Below are positions 26,885 through 42,530 of a stretch of DNA of 64,000 bases, in pieces. How positions within the stretch are numbered: the first letter of the stretch is position 1; each line of letters starts with the position of its first letter. The notes under the pieces are model-generated. The model saw nothing but the letters and a program-made list of their open reading frames with translations, had not been told where the DNA came from and ran no database searches. The position numbers and the translations under genes were made by a program. The stretch is from Phaseolus vulgaris. Taxonomy: Eukaryota > Streptophyta > Magnoliopsida > Fabales > Fabaceae. The stretch covers positions 50,070,172 through 50,134,171 of the forward strand of contig NC_023759.2 in the NCBI RefSeq assembly GCF_000499845.2. The letters are read 5' to 3'.

Positions 26885-29800
26885 AAGCATCGCATTCTGA
26901 TTCTTATATATGTCTAGATAGCGTTACATGTATACCCAAGTCTGTATTGTATCCATTTTGTCCCCCTAGCTTTTGTAAGTATTTTAGATCTCACACCATC
27001 CAATGCTGTTATTTTCAACCTTACCAGCATGTTAGATTCCTTAAACGCGTACTGGACTATGGTAACCCCGTTTTCTGACGGGTGAGCTTATGTAAATTAA
27101 TTTGCTTGGTGTTATCCTGAAGACTGCCTTTTAATTTAATTCATTTTTCAATCAACTAGTTTATATGTCACTCTGTTGATTATGTTAATTCAAATGCTCT
27201 GAATAAATATGAAACCTGGACTTGTTTATCCAAAAATCACGGAATCATTTTGTCGTTCGGTGTATGAAAATCAGATTGATAATCAAAGCTAATGGTTTTT
27301 GCTAAGAGAGCTAGTTACAATGCAAATTTTAATAAGAGCATATTTAGTTTTTTTTAGTAGTCGTGGTGCACTGGTGTTTTCCATTTTTTACATAATGAGC
27401 CACAAAGTGTAATATTACAAGCTGCTAATTTTTAGATATAATGTTTATCTTAGTTATGATTAGTGAAACATCAAAGTAATAGACCGATTGGCTTAATGAG
27501 TAAAATTTTCTAAACATTGAAATGTATGTACAGGTAATATAATTTTATGATATCATTTGTTGAGTGTTTGTTTCTATGTTACTCACTTTTACTTGCATTG
27601 TCTAAAAGCAACAACATATTTGAAAATTTGATATGATTATGTGTATTAGATGTGTCCAAATACACTTAATTACACATTATTACGTAAATTAAGTTTTGTT
27701 AATTTTGATAATTATTATCTTAAAAATGATATAATTTTTTTTTAATTAGTTGGTGATATATAAAAACTTAAAATAGTAATAATAAATATTGAAGTAAAAA
27801 ACATTAACATCCTAAGCATGGCCAGATAAAACAAATCGTAAAATATTTCACTTTTATGTATAAAATTTCTTATTTTTAATGTTTTGAAATCTTTTATAGA
27901 TAAATTATTTCTAAGATAGAAACGATATCATATATGCATGGTATCTAGTTCTGAAGTTGTTATAATTGTTATTTTTTTTTCTTTTTCTTGACGCAGCTCC
28001 CTTAAAAAAATCTCACTGTGCGTGACTGTATGCCATCTAAAATTTGACTTCTATTCATTGCTAACCTATTTTAATTCTGAAAAAAAATATTTTTTCTTTA
28101 GAATTTGAATAATGTATTTATTATTTATTATTATACTTTTTAGTCTTTATAATGATTTTTTAAATAGTTTATATATGTTTTGTTATGATCTACATTTTAT
28201 GATAATTAAAAAAATTAGATATTATGATAATTATTGAAATAAAAAACATTACTAAAATTTATATTAAAAACATAAAAATCGTATAAAAGTACTTCTTCAT
28301 AAGTCGATATATGATGAAAAAAAAATGTGTACACAAACGCGAATTTTTAAAATTTGAAAAACTAAAAACTATTTTATTATTTAAAGAAATTGAGGGCCTA
28401 CGGATTATCTCATGGTGCACTTTAACGTGATATATTGATTCAGTAAATTTCAACAATTTATTTTAAATAAATAAATTTCTTAATAGTTAAAGAGATAATC
28501 TCATAGATGAAAAAAAGGAAAAAGAAAAAAGAGAGTATTTTCATTTTGAAGTGTTGATGAGTTTTTAATTGGAACGAATGATGGATATAAGACGTCATGT
28601 TAATAATTAATAAGAGTATCGGATCCTAATGGAGATTTGTCCTTTGGATCAAACAACACAATACGTTGGTTTTGCCAACTTCTCAGCATATTATTAAACA
28701 TGCCTTTATTTATTAATAATTAATATGTTGGCTGGCATTGGGGAGTTGCTAAAAATGCATGATCGTGACCAAAGAGAGAAATTAAATTAAATTAAATTAT
28801 ACAGACAGCTATTATATAGCTGCTAATTTTTAATATTTATCAAATGACAATTCGTAATAACATATTATTAGGTTGAATTAGAGTTCATTAAGATACAAGA
28901 AAATTACATACACACTAAAAAGAAGAAGTGTGATTTTTTGTGTGTGATAATAACATGCAACGACTTCTATAGCTCTCCATTTCCTAATTAAAGCTGTTCA
29001 TGTATGATAAACTGAGAATTATATACAATCAAAAAGGAAGAAGAAAGTACATAAATATATCAATCACATGCTTCTTTGTCCAAATTAAAGTGTTTAAACA
29101 GGAGATATATATGGATGAGTTTAATAAAAATGGAAAATTCATTTTTCATGTGTTCACATCAAGTTTCTAAAAGCAAGAAGGAACAATATTATATTACTAA
29201 TCATGGTTCTATTTCACGTTTCACATATGGTTTATCTTCTTGTTTTTCTGTGTAAATATAGTGTTGTTATAAATATTAGAAATAATTTAATACATATTAG
29301 TCTTTAACCTTTTAGATAAATCTAATACATGTTTTAAGTTAATGGATATATAGTCATTATAATTCCTTCTAGTTTATTTAAGCCAAAAATTAATTTTTAC
29401 TTAGGACAAAAATAATTCATTTTATTTATTCTACAAATTATTGCTTGTTAATATGTTTATGGAATTTAACCTTTTTTCTTCACACACTTTTAGTTTAATT
29501 TTCTTATCAGTTTTGTTTTCCAAAAGCGAGACTGAGCTTTCAGTTTTTTGCTAATTACAAAATACAACGAGTTACTTAAATGATTCAAATTGCTTCTTTT
29601 GGTTCCCTTGATAGAAATGTTGGCTTCACATTGAGAATCAAATATCTCTTTTAGATAATAACATTAACAAGTATACTTTTAGAAAATTGTTTAAAGAATT
29701 TAATGTAAAATGAGTCTGAGAAAGTGTTATTTATATTGCCACAATGAGTTTAAAAGGTACGAGATTAAAAAAATAGTGTCATATCACTAATTTTAGTTAA

Positions 29801-31040
29801 AATTAAGACAAATGGGAAACTCCTTATAGTTATAGAAAACTGGAACTATAAAATGAGTTTGGATTTCAAAATGAAAAAATTATTATTCCGGTTAATATAT
29901 ATAGCTTAAAGTCAATAACAACTTAAATATACCTTTTTTTTTTCTTAATATCAAAACATTTTTTAAAGATAAAATCATCAAGAAAGTATATTACTAATTT
30001 TTTTTCTTCCTAAAGTTGTAATGCGAAGCAAATTTCAACCCATTATATTTTTGTATTTTTTTTTATATAAAATCAAACTAGTAAGGTCCCTTTTATGTTA
30101 TTTTATAAATGAAGTCTTGCACTAAGATTCTAAGGAAAAAGAAAAAAGATTCTTTAGTGTATGATTTATTCATTTTAAAGTTGTATATCAAAGATAACAT
30201 TCAAAAGAAAAATGTTACTTTTTGACAACTTTAAATCAAAATACACTAATTTGATTAATACAATTTTTTTTTCTTAAATTGTTGCATTTTGGTACAAACT
30301 TGTTTCTCTTTCTCAAACATGATTCTCAATATACCATCACTCAAATTCAAAAGAGGTTTGCATTGTTGGGTTTAATCTGAGTGAAATTTGAATGGAGGGT
30401 AAAAGGCATTTGATCTGTGATAAGTGGGAAATGCATGTACTTGCCACACTTCAAATTCAATCTCCATCATAATCCTATGTTACACATTATGTTGTTCATT
30501 CGGGTTTTCTAGTCGGTGGCTGCTTTCACAGTTTCACTTTCGTCCTTCATAAATTATTGCACTTCCATTTGAATTCAAGCCACAATCACAGGCTTCTCAT
30601 AGCTGTCATTTCAAATGTCTCTTTCTTTTTATACATATAATACATAACTTTGTCAAGTGTCAACTGAACCACAAGCACTGCAATTATTTTTACTATTTAT
30701 TTCCGCATCAAATATGCATAATGCACCAACGTCTTTCTTCTTATCTGCTTTCTTCAACCCCACGTCTAAATTTTCCCCATTCAGAAGCTAAAACCCTTTT
30801 TAAGCCTCTTGTTCCACTGCTGCTGTAGGTAGGGCCACTATACCTTTCCATTCATAACTATGATTCAATCTCGTGAAAGGCTTATAAATAATTACTTGGC
30901 CTGTGGTAAAAATATCTAAGGTAAGTAAAAAAAGTTGTTCAAAGAGCAGCATTGGTTTTTGATCATTAGAAGGTAAGTGAGGAATCTTTTTCTGTTTTGC
31001 GAGAAAGTTCCCTGTAACTTATTCTGGTTTTCTACCTTGC
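26885..31040. other. AT-rich intergenic region upstream of HIPP
   Basis: About 4.1 kb. The first few hundred bases are probably the 3' UTR of the protease gene. The remainder has long A/T tracts and stops in all frames; a short AAATT run sits near 28780. No gene or repeat family was recognised. Confidence 0.5.
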
Positions 31041-31046
31041 TTTTTC

Positions 31047-31055
31047 TATATATAC
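31047..31055 (+). promoter_or_regulatory. TATA box of the HIPP gene
   Basis: TATATATAC followed by ACACCTATAGAG lies about 145 bp before the start codon. That would place transcription initiation near 31080 and leave a leader of roughly 115 nt. The assignment rests on motif and distance only. Confidence 0.6.
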
Positions 31056-31195
31056 ACACCTATAGAGTAGTTTCATCTCCAACACCATCAGTGTTCAACC
31101 CTTCTCATTAATTTTCTCCACTCAGGAACTTCAATCTTTTTCTGAAGTGCAGAAGAGCAAACCCTTTTACTGGTTTTGATACTAAATACACAAAA

Positions 31196-31969
31196 ATGGG
31201 AGTTGGTGATTACTTGTCTGATCTAATGGGCACTGGCAGTGGCAACCACCAACACAACACCAAGAACAGAAAGCAATTACAGACCGTAGAGCTGAAGGTG
31301 ATGATGGATTGTGATGGCTGTGTGCTAAAGGTTAAGAAAACTCTCTCTTCGTTAGATGGTAAGTTTTATCCTTACTCAGATTCTATATGATAAATACCAA
31401 CCATATATTTCTTGCTGCATTATTAGATGATAAACCATATACTAACATATTTCAGTTGTTATTATGAAGTATTCTGAAAATTGTTGAAGGTTACCATATA
31501 CACCTGTGGTTTTGACTAACTTTTATCGGATATGTTATAGAGAATTTCAATTAATAAGAAAATAACAATAATATTGGAATGTGTAACATGTAAAGATGAA
31601 ATTACAGTAGTGTGAAATTATAACTATGAAGGTGATGAAGCTAAAAAATGTGGTGGTGTAAGTGCAGGAGTAGAATCAGTGGAGATAAACAGGAAACAGC
31701 AGAAAGTGACTGTAACTGGTTATGTGGAAGCAAACAAGGTCCTAAAGAAGGCAAAGTCAACAGGGAAAAAGGCTGAGATATGGCCTTACGTGCCTTACAA
31801 CATGGTGGCAAATCCTTATACTGTTCAAGCTTATGACAAGAAGGCTCCTCCAGGATACGTGAGGAGAGTGGATAACTCTGCCGCCATTGGAACAGTGACA
31901 GCAGCTTATGAAGATCCATACACCACCATGTTCAGTGATGAAAACCCAAATGCATGTTCTATCATGTAG
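31196..31969 (+). CDS. HIPP: Heavy-metal-associated isoprenylated plant protein (HIPP)
   Basis: Two exons, 31196-31358 and 31668-31969, encode 154 residues. An HMA domain begins at about residue 30 (TVELKVMMDCDGCVLKVKKT); C39 and C42 form the metal-binding MxCxxC loop, and the domain continues as GVESVEINRKQQKVTVTGYV after the splice. The second half matches the single-HMA HIPP class (AEIWPYVPYNMVANPYTVQA, DKKAPPGYVRRVD). The protein ends in CSIM, a CaaX box of the type preferred by farnesyltransferase, so it is predicted to be lipid-anchored. Family members bind Cd, Cu or Zn and act in metal homeostasis and stress; the metal used here is unknown. The intron interrupts the glycine codon after SSLD. 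Confidence 0.93.
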
Positions 31970-33693
31970 AGTGGAGACAGATTATTATAAGAAAAATAAA
32001 TTAGAAAAAGTGGTGCTTTACTGCACTGTATATTTTCAAGTTTTGAATATAGTTTGCTTTTGTTTCATGGCATATGGTGTGAAGAGAAGTTCTATTGATC
32101 CTTTGTTTTTCTTAACTTTATTTGAACCGTACTTTGTGGTAGTTTTGCAGTGTGTTGTCTTCATTGATGTTTGGTTGTTCCTTGTTTAAGGAGACAAACT
32201 TAGGTTTTTGCAGGTCTATGTATGAAAATTGAAGCTTATGCAGTGACAGAACTGCAGGTAGACTTTGCCTTGAACTATGGAATCACAAATTTGCATTTAT
32301 TTCTGAGAAGAGAAAAGTTTCGTCGAGAACATCAAACATAAACACTAAAAAACATGCATTTAACACCATCTATAAAAATATAATAATATTTTTAAATGAA
32401 AAAGTAAAATAAAAATTAATAAAATATTAATTTATTAAAATGTTATGGGTGTGTTTTTAAGGTGTTAATATATCAGCAACTTTCTAAGAAATACAAACTG
32501 TGTATGAACTAGTTTTTTATTTCAGCATGGATTTTTGTTTTTAATATTTGTGTAATTATCACTTCTAGGATTTAACTTTACTATCATAAAACTACCTTAT
32601 GTAATTTTATTCTTACTACACATACTTTTTTAAGTCTAAACTAAAGAATAATTATACTTTTTTAATAAAACTACTTAATATAATTTATCGTTATTAAAGA
32701 TACTATTATTTTATTTATGTATAATTTTTTTAAACCAATAATACTGTTATTATTACACACTGGTGAAAGTAATTTAACAAATCTAACTCTGAAAACATTT
32801 TTTTAATTTACTAAAGCAGTACGAAATTATCTACTATGCATAATACAATCTAAATGATACACATATGTAAAGTATCAGCTAGTTTTTACCTTTGAACAAT
32901 CAACATGTTTATAATTATGATAATTAATTTCCAAGTTTTCTTTATGTTAATATTGTTGAGTGAATTTAATTTACATGTCATATTCACATGAGACAGATGA
33001 GAGAAAACGAATAAATAAATAAATATTATTTAAAGATAAAAACACAAAAACACATGAAATAAATTTGACAATATATCACAAAATTATTCAATAAAAAATG
33101 CAGTCCACTATAATAGTATAATTTGAAAAAAGTATTTTTTGTATGAATATAATGATATTTTTTTTTATCAATGTTAATATAATAATATGTGACATCTCAC
33201 TAAAACAAAAATACACTAAAGTACAAAAAATATATTACAAAGAGTCAAATTATGCTTTAATAAATTAGAACAACAAAATAACTTGCCAAGTCCCACCTCA
33301 CTAACGAAACAAAAAATTATTTTATTAGAAAAGATGGAAATTTTAAAGAAAAAAAAAACACTTATAAAGTAAATTGAGTTGAAGTTAAATCCAAAACTTT
33401 ATCTCATCATGAAATGAACACAGTTTAAATAGATGAACAAATCATATATATATATTAATTTTTTTTTTTATGTTTTTCCAGAAGATATTCAAAGAGACTT
33501 AATACCTTCTCTGACTTTGTACCTTCATATACATATTACTTTTCCCCTATTTGTGTTCATGGGCCTAAAAACGTGGACTAGGCCCAATAAGAAATCATTA
33601 ACCAACAAACCCAGCTAATTTCTTCTCCACTGTGAACTATTTTTCACTGACTCCGGCGAGATCCGTTTCCCATCTCCGGCGTCGCTTTCCGTC
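31970..33693. other. HIPP 3' flank and AT-rich spacer
   Basis: The HIPP 3' UTR is followed by AT-rich sequence with no supportable frame. The last 150 bp or so before 33694 are less AT-rich and probably hold the TRAPPC12-like leader. Confidence 0.5.
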
Positions 33694-34779
33694 ATGGAAT
33701 CGGAATCTGAAATCACCGATTCTCAACCGCACCCTCTCTCGAACCAAATTGTGGACGCGTGCCACGACATGAATTCCCTTGAAGACCTCGCGAACCGCGG
33801 CGCGTGGCGTTCAATCATCGACAAGGTCTCCCGCGCCCGCGCTCTGTCTCTCCTCCACAAGCCCCACGACCACCTCACCTACCTCGCCTTCAACGCCCTC
33901 GCATTCACAAAACTGCGTCGTTTCAACGAAGCCTCCGCGGAACTCGATTCCCTCGAAGACCTCGACAGTTCCCACTACCAGTACGAAACCTACCCCAAAA
34001 TCTACCCGAACCGGGTCGGATCAATGGTCCCTTTCTCCCTACGGTGGCTCCACGCCCTAATTCCAATCAAATTAGGGCAACGTCAGCAGGGCATGGATCG
34101 CTTTTACACACTCCTTGATTTCGTGCGCGGGAAGATTAGGGAAAAGGGGAATGACAACAAGCTAGGCGTCTCCCTCAAACTGTGGCGAAAACGAGAGGTT
34201 TTTGTCGTGAATTGCATAATAGGGCACCATTTGAGTCAGAAAGAATTCGGCGTGTGTTTGAGTTTGATGAAGGAGCTTCTCTCTCGCGATGATGGTTCGG
34301 ACCCTGTGTTGGTTTCGCAACTTGGGTATATGCAGTTGCAGATTGGGGACTTGGAGGGTGCGAAAGTTTCTTTTTTGAAGGTGGAGAGTGAGGGAAAGAA
34401 TAATGGGTCGTTGAGCGAGGTTGAGTTTAACAACCTTGTGAATAGGAACAAGGCGTTGGTGTATTTGGTTGGTAAGGACTATGTGTCGGCGGTGAGGGAG
34501 TACGAGGAGTGCATTGAGAGGGACAGCGCAGATATCGTGGCTGTGAATAACAAGGCTCTGTGTTTGATGTATCTTAGGGACTTGTCGGATTCTATAAAGG
34601 TGTTGGAGAGTGCGCTTGAGAGAGTTCCCACTGTGGCTCTCAACGAGACGCTTGTTGTCAATTTGTGTAGTATGTATGAATTGGCGTATGTTAATCACTC
34701 TGATATTAAGAGAACGCTTAGTAATTGGATTGCTCGTGTTGCACCGGATGATTTTGATGCATCTTGTACTCGTACATGA
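33694..34779 (+). CDS. TRAPPC12: TRAPPC12-like TPR protein
   Basis: A single uninterrupted coding exon of 361 residues. The sequence matches plant trafficking protein particle complex subunit 12: an N-terminal helical part (ANRGAWRSIIDKVSRARAL, HLTYLAFNALAFTKLRRFNE, KIYPNRVGSMVPFSLRWLHA) and then TPR-like units (SQLGYMQLQIGDLEGAKVSF, NKALVYLVGKDYVSAVREYE, NKALCLMYLRDLSDSIKVLE). TRAPP complexes tether vesicles in ER-Golgi and post-Golgi traffic and act in autophagy. Plant versions are shorter than the animal subunit and correspond to its C-terminal TPR half. The 5' third is markedly C-rich compared with the 3' part. The stop TGA (34777-34779) is followed one base later by a strong donor, so a 3' UTR intron is likely. 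Confidence 0.88.
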   Translation: MESESEITDSQPHPLSNQIVDACHDMNSLEDLANRGAWRSIIDKVSRARALSLLHKPHDHLTYLAFNALAFTKLRRFNEASAELDSLEDLDSSHYQYETYPKIYPNRVGSMVPFSLRWLHALIPIKLGQRQQGMDRFYTLLDFVRGKIREKGNDNKLGVSLKLWRKREVFVVNCIIGHHLSQKEFGVCLSLMKELLSRDDGSDPVLVSQLGYMQLQIGDLEGAKVSFLKVESEGKNNGSLSEVEFNNLVNRNKALVYLVGKDYVSAVREYEECIERDSADIVAVNNKALCLMYLRDLSDSIKVLESALERVPTVALNETLVVNLCSMYELAYVNHSDIKRTLSNWIARVAPDDFDASCTRT

Positions 34780-36150
34780 GGTAAGTAGGTAGTTACTTTC
34801 CTTTTTCCGCTATGCTTTTAACTTGTGTTCTTCTAATGTATCACCGATCTGTTTTTTCTTTTCATTGGACAAAACTTAAATATACATTCATTGACTAGGT
34901 GCAATCTTCATTATAATTGGAGTTATGTTTGGGTAATTTTTGTTGACCTTTGATGCAAACTTTTAATATGCCAATTATCGAGTCAAAACTCTAGTTCTGA
35001 TTGGAGAATAGTACCAATAGTATCTACGAAACAACTTCTAACTTCTCTGCCGTATAATTTATGGGATGCAATGCTAGATGCTACATTTCTTTGCATACCT
35101 TTCAGTAACTTCTTTGGCCTGTTTGTGTGCCTTTTTGATGGATTTTCTTGAATAATAATTCGTTGCATCTCGATGCAATTGAAGCATGGGTTAATTATGC
35201 AATATCTTCACCTTTCTCATCCTTTGTTTTCTCCCTAAGCCTAGTATAAGTTGGATTCCACTTGGTTTTTCTTTTTGGTTTGTCGTGAGGGACGCAAAAT
35301 AACCATCTCAGCTTGAAAATACCAAGATTTCCGAATATCATGGTCGGTGCAGTAAACTCTGATATTCCTGTAGTCCCGAATTTGTCTGTCATTCTGTATG
35401 CAGCAAAGGCTTCTACAGTGTCATACTTATGAAGGGGGCCTTTGAATGTAACATTCCATTGAGTCTTTTGAGTTTTTATTTGTAGTTATTTTTGGTGGTG
35501 GAACTTTCATGCGGCAAATAGGTGATTTCTGGTTAAGGTCATGGGTTGGCTCCGTGCTAAATTTCCTCGTCTCTCTTGAGTCATTGTGTTAGATGAAGTC
35601 AGATCTTTAGATTGGTGCTTAGGAGATGCACTTGGAACACAAAACAGTCTTTAGTTTTCTGATGCTACTTTCAGCACTGGTGCTTGTATTTGTGAATGGC
35701 AGTGGTATCAGCATATTATAACTTAGCTGCGAGTATAACATACCTTTTTTTTAAAAAAATGGACCGGACTGGCCAGTCAATTAAAAATATTTAATAATGC
35801 ATTTATTTTTCTTTAAAATAAAATTCAAATGAAAATATTCTGTCATTTTGTTTTTGTTCTACATGTAAACTTGTTATTATTAGTAAATATTATTGATTTT
35901 TCAATTTAAGTATATTAACATTTTATTTGTACTTTTATATTATTTTAATTGTTAAGGATGTATAAATTTTACATTTTTATTTTTTTAATATCATAAAATT
36001 ATGATATTATTTTTTAATATGAATTTCATCATTATAATAATTTGATCAATATTTGTTCAATCTCGGTTCAATGATCAGTCTAATTGTAAAATCAGAGAAA
36101 AATGCTCCTTCTTGTCATCTTTTATGTGTTATTTAAGGTGTTTTTTTAAA

Positions 36151-36463
36151 GCATCCCCATTGTAGGAGTCATTCTATGAGGTTTTAATTTGATTTTTGTG
36201 AGTTCTACTATGCCACATCACTTTTCAGATCTTTTTGCAATTTTTACTCCAATGCAAGGGTCTTATAAGATCCACACTCTTATTAATGTTTTGTTTGGTT
36301 GTTGATAGAAATATATATTTCCGAGACAGAAAAATAGTTTTTGATTCTTATGACAAGAGACTCTTATTTTTTATGCCATGTTAACATACTCCAATGGGGA
36401 GATCTTATAAGACCCCAAGCCTTAATCTTATGACCCAATCTATGACTCTTGCAATGGAGATCC
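36151..36463. mobile_element. MITE-like element with about 25-bp inverted ends
   Basis: The left end GCATCCCCATTGTAGGAGTC is mirrored by GGATCTCCATTGCAAGAGTC on the complement of the right end. Inside, ACTCCAATGCAAGGGTCTTA (about 36250) and ACTCCAATGGGGAGATCTTA (about 36389) repeat the theme. There is no coding capacity and no clear target duplication. Confidence 0.5.
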
Positions 36464-37369
36464 TCTTAGAACAAATGTTTATATGTAAATTAATAAAATG
36501 TTTGGTGGAAAGTATGAATATAATTGGTTGAGGAGTTACTGATTACAAGACAAAAGCGGTGGTGGTTGACTTTATTTTCTGTTGAAAAGAGGGGATGGGG
36601 GAGGGTATTTGTAGTGCCTTTTTGATGGCTGCAAGATTCTTCATTCATTCTTACTCTTTGAGTAGAAGATAATTGTAATAATTCTTATACATTTGGAAGA
36701 TTTATTTTTGAATACATTTGGAAGAAATATTCTTATATCATGTTGATCTATTTATATGCAGAATTAGTGGAGATGTGATGTGTTTGATTAAAATACCTAG
36801 AAATGCCACTCGACAGCATGAGGAAGGAAGAATCACTGGTAATTTCTGCTAAACCATTCGACAGTGAATTCATCCCTGCTGGTCATGCAGTATGTTGCCT
36901 GGAGAATAGGTACAAATATGGACCAAAATAATTAGGTCTGTCTGGTTCACATCTTGTTCAGCTGTATGTTCCTAACTGACAGGGTCAAGATTCTATACGA
37001 TTGAGAGGCTAATGATTATAACAAAACTCTTGCATTACATTCATTCAATTAATAAAGGTCATTATATTGTTGTAGTGCTGGTTTGTACATGACATTATCC
37101 TGCCCCCAAAAGGAAGATCTCTCTGTATTTTAGTTTTGCTTATTCTTGTTGACTCTGCTTCAAGTCTGCAGATTGATATTTGCATATGGCTTTTATTTCC
37201 TCATCAGACCTCGCTTCTGTTTATTGAATATGATTGCTAGAAAATGAGATAAAAATGTAATATCAAATTCTTATGCAATTGAGTGTGTTCCCATTTGATT
37301 ATGTGTTAATGATGAAGTGGTGAAATGGAAAATGCAATTGAATGCTTCTTAAAGGAAATCAAGATAGTG

Positions 37370-37505
37370 GAATCATATTAAGAAATGAACTCAATCTCAT
37401 AAAATTGACTTATAAGATGAAATTTGTATCTACTTATATATTATGAAATACCATAATTTCTAGTTGATATATCATAATTTCTAGTTGATGTAAGATTTCT
37501 TACAA
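37370..37505 (-). mobile_element. Degenerate TRIM-type LTR
   Basis: The complement reads as the terminal repeat found elsewhere in this window: a start like TGTAAGAAATCTTACATCAA, a middle TATATAAGTAGA, then GTCAATTTTATGAGATTGAG and an end TTCTTAATATGATTCC that runs into a primer-binding-like sequence. A short internal duplication (ATAATTTCTAGTTGAT twice) is present. It fits a solo terminal repeat. Confidence 0.5.
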
Positions 37506-38972
37506 ATGGGCATTTTGAAGGGAAAAGATGGCCTATACCCTTCATAGAAGCAAGAGAAATTAGGAAAATTTATAATTTTCTAAATAGCGGACTATTCCTA
37601 TTTATGTTTTTGAACTATTGTTCTCATTCTTTTCAGTAGTAACTGCAAATGCCAATGATTTGTCTAAAAATATCTCTCTATTATCTGCTCAGCCACCCTG
37701 AAAACATATTCGGATTTTATTTTTTGAATTTTTTTTATACCTACGGATACTTAAGGATGCCTACAAATATATATTTTTAAAATGTAAATAAAGTTATTTA
37801 AGATATTAATTCAGATAAAAAGTAATTCTAAACTACAATTCAATTAAAATTTGAAAATAAAACATTAATGTGAATAAATTTAATCTTTCCAAAAAAAAAT
37901 CAAATAAATTTGTACCATAAAATATAAGTTTTAAAAAATTAATCTTCTTAAAAATATTCAATTTAACTTTTATTCTTTTTCTTGATCAAGAGATTTCGAA
38001 CTGTTAATGAATTTCTTCATTCATTCGCTTCCAAATACTTCTTGTTCTTCTCCTCTCAACCCCGACACAGAACATTAGAAGTCGAACAATTTTTGACAGT
38101 GTCTTCCTCCCGGCACTCTTATAATTCAGGTGAAAGACCATTTTATTCTTAAAAAACATATTCTTGATTTTTGATTTTACTGAATGTTATTTTTTCTATT
38201 TTCATTCCTTGGATCGTGGAATCTGGGAGAAATTACTTTCGGATACTACAATCTAAAATATATATATATATTTTTTATAAAAATTCATTATAGATTATAA
38301 AATTTAAAAAATATTCTTAGATGCATTATACAATCCAAAATACATATTCATGTGAATACATGAAGTATCATGGATTTTACAATCCAATATATATGAAAAA
38401 AAAATAAAAAAAAATAATAAAAGATTTACCACTATCACCTACCACTACAAACAATCGAACACTACTTAAAAATAAAAGAAAAAATCACCACACTCTCCAC
38501 CATAACAAAAATCTTGAAATATAAGTTAGAAATTAAAGAATTTGTCACAACAATTTTTACATAATGGAGGATACTATAGCTGCAGGTGCAAGTAAGCACA
38601 TTCTGAGATACCTTTTTTTTCTTAAGTTTCTTCTAAAAAAGTAATTTAAAAAAAAATATTATCTAACACAGCCTGCACCGACTTTTTTCTTAATAAAAAC
38701 ACTGCTACCTACTACAGTTTATTTTATATTTGGAGGTTTTCCCTATATGTTGGTGAAAGCTGAAATATATATTGTTAACTAACACAAACAAGAAACTATT
38801 GAACAACAACTTGAAGAAAAAGACATGTTCCCCTGACCTCTACTTCGTATTGCACTAAGTAACTCTACATCTCCAACCCCATCTTCCTACTTCATACTTT
38901 CCTTCTTTACTTGCTGTTTGACCTTTGCAGAGATTCTTCTCTTTTACCAATCCAACTACACTTCTGATTTTC

Positions 38973-42132
<3,160 letters not shown>

Positions 42133-42164
42133 GCTCTTCTGTGTTTCTTTAACTAATCTACCTT

Positions 42165-42530
42165 GGATAAAATAATGTTTGGATTGTGTGGGATACATCG
42201 TTATTAGAAAACAGTTACAAATAGGAAGTTTTAAGGTTGCCTTATAAGTTAGTGAAGTTGAATTGTACATTGTTGACCAACAGAAACAAACATAAAGGTG
42301 GTAGAAAAACATCTTCCTCTACCCTCTTCTTCAACGTTGCATACAGAGCTTCTCATCATTTTCCATGGCCACTGCACTGCATAACGCCGCCATCTTCACA
42401 ATCACGTTTGGAGACCAATATTCCATTTCTCGTTGCATTTTTTAGATTTCAAACTGTGGGATGCAGAATGTAATGGTCCATATATTTTGTAGGCTTTAAG
42501 CCCATTTAAATCTTTTGAACCTTTTTCCCT
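42165..42530 (+). pseudogene. Collapsed third prephenate aminotransferase copy
   Basis: From about 42165 the sequence parallels the region upstream of copy B: TTGGATAAAATAAT, ACAAATAGGAA, then GTTGAATTGTACATTGTTGA. It continues through the leader into exon 1 at ATG 42365, encoding MATALHNAAIFTITFGDQYS and a few more residues, against MASALHNAAISTITFGDQYS in copy B. After 26 codons it meets TAG at 42443-42445. Sequence from about 42452 (GCAGAATGTAATGGTCCATA, then AGCCCATTTAAATCTTTT) matches the 3' flank of copy B at 48182-48260. So exons 2-10 appear to have been deleted between exon 1 and the downstream flank. The leader and ATG remain, so it could still be transcribed, but it encodes no enzyme. 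Confidence 0.8.

Larger units (their letters stand above)
34780..38972. other. TRAPPC12 3' UTR intron and intergenic region before the PAT genes
   Basis: A donor G|GTAAGTAGG starts at 34781. A candidate acceptor TATATGCAG lies near 36753-36761, followed by sequence that could be a 3' UTR exon to about 37080. The interval holds an unrecognised antisense open frame (35195-35485), a MITE-like element (36151-36463) and a degenerate minus-strand TRIM LTR (37370-37505). The rest is AT-rich. Confidence 0.45.

Noticed and set aside
34162..34698. 178-codon antisense frame across the TRAPPC12 gene
   Set aside because: It is a shadow of the sense coding sequence: low-complexity Ile/His/Leu composition and no recognisable domain.
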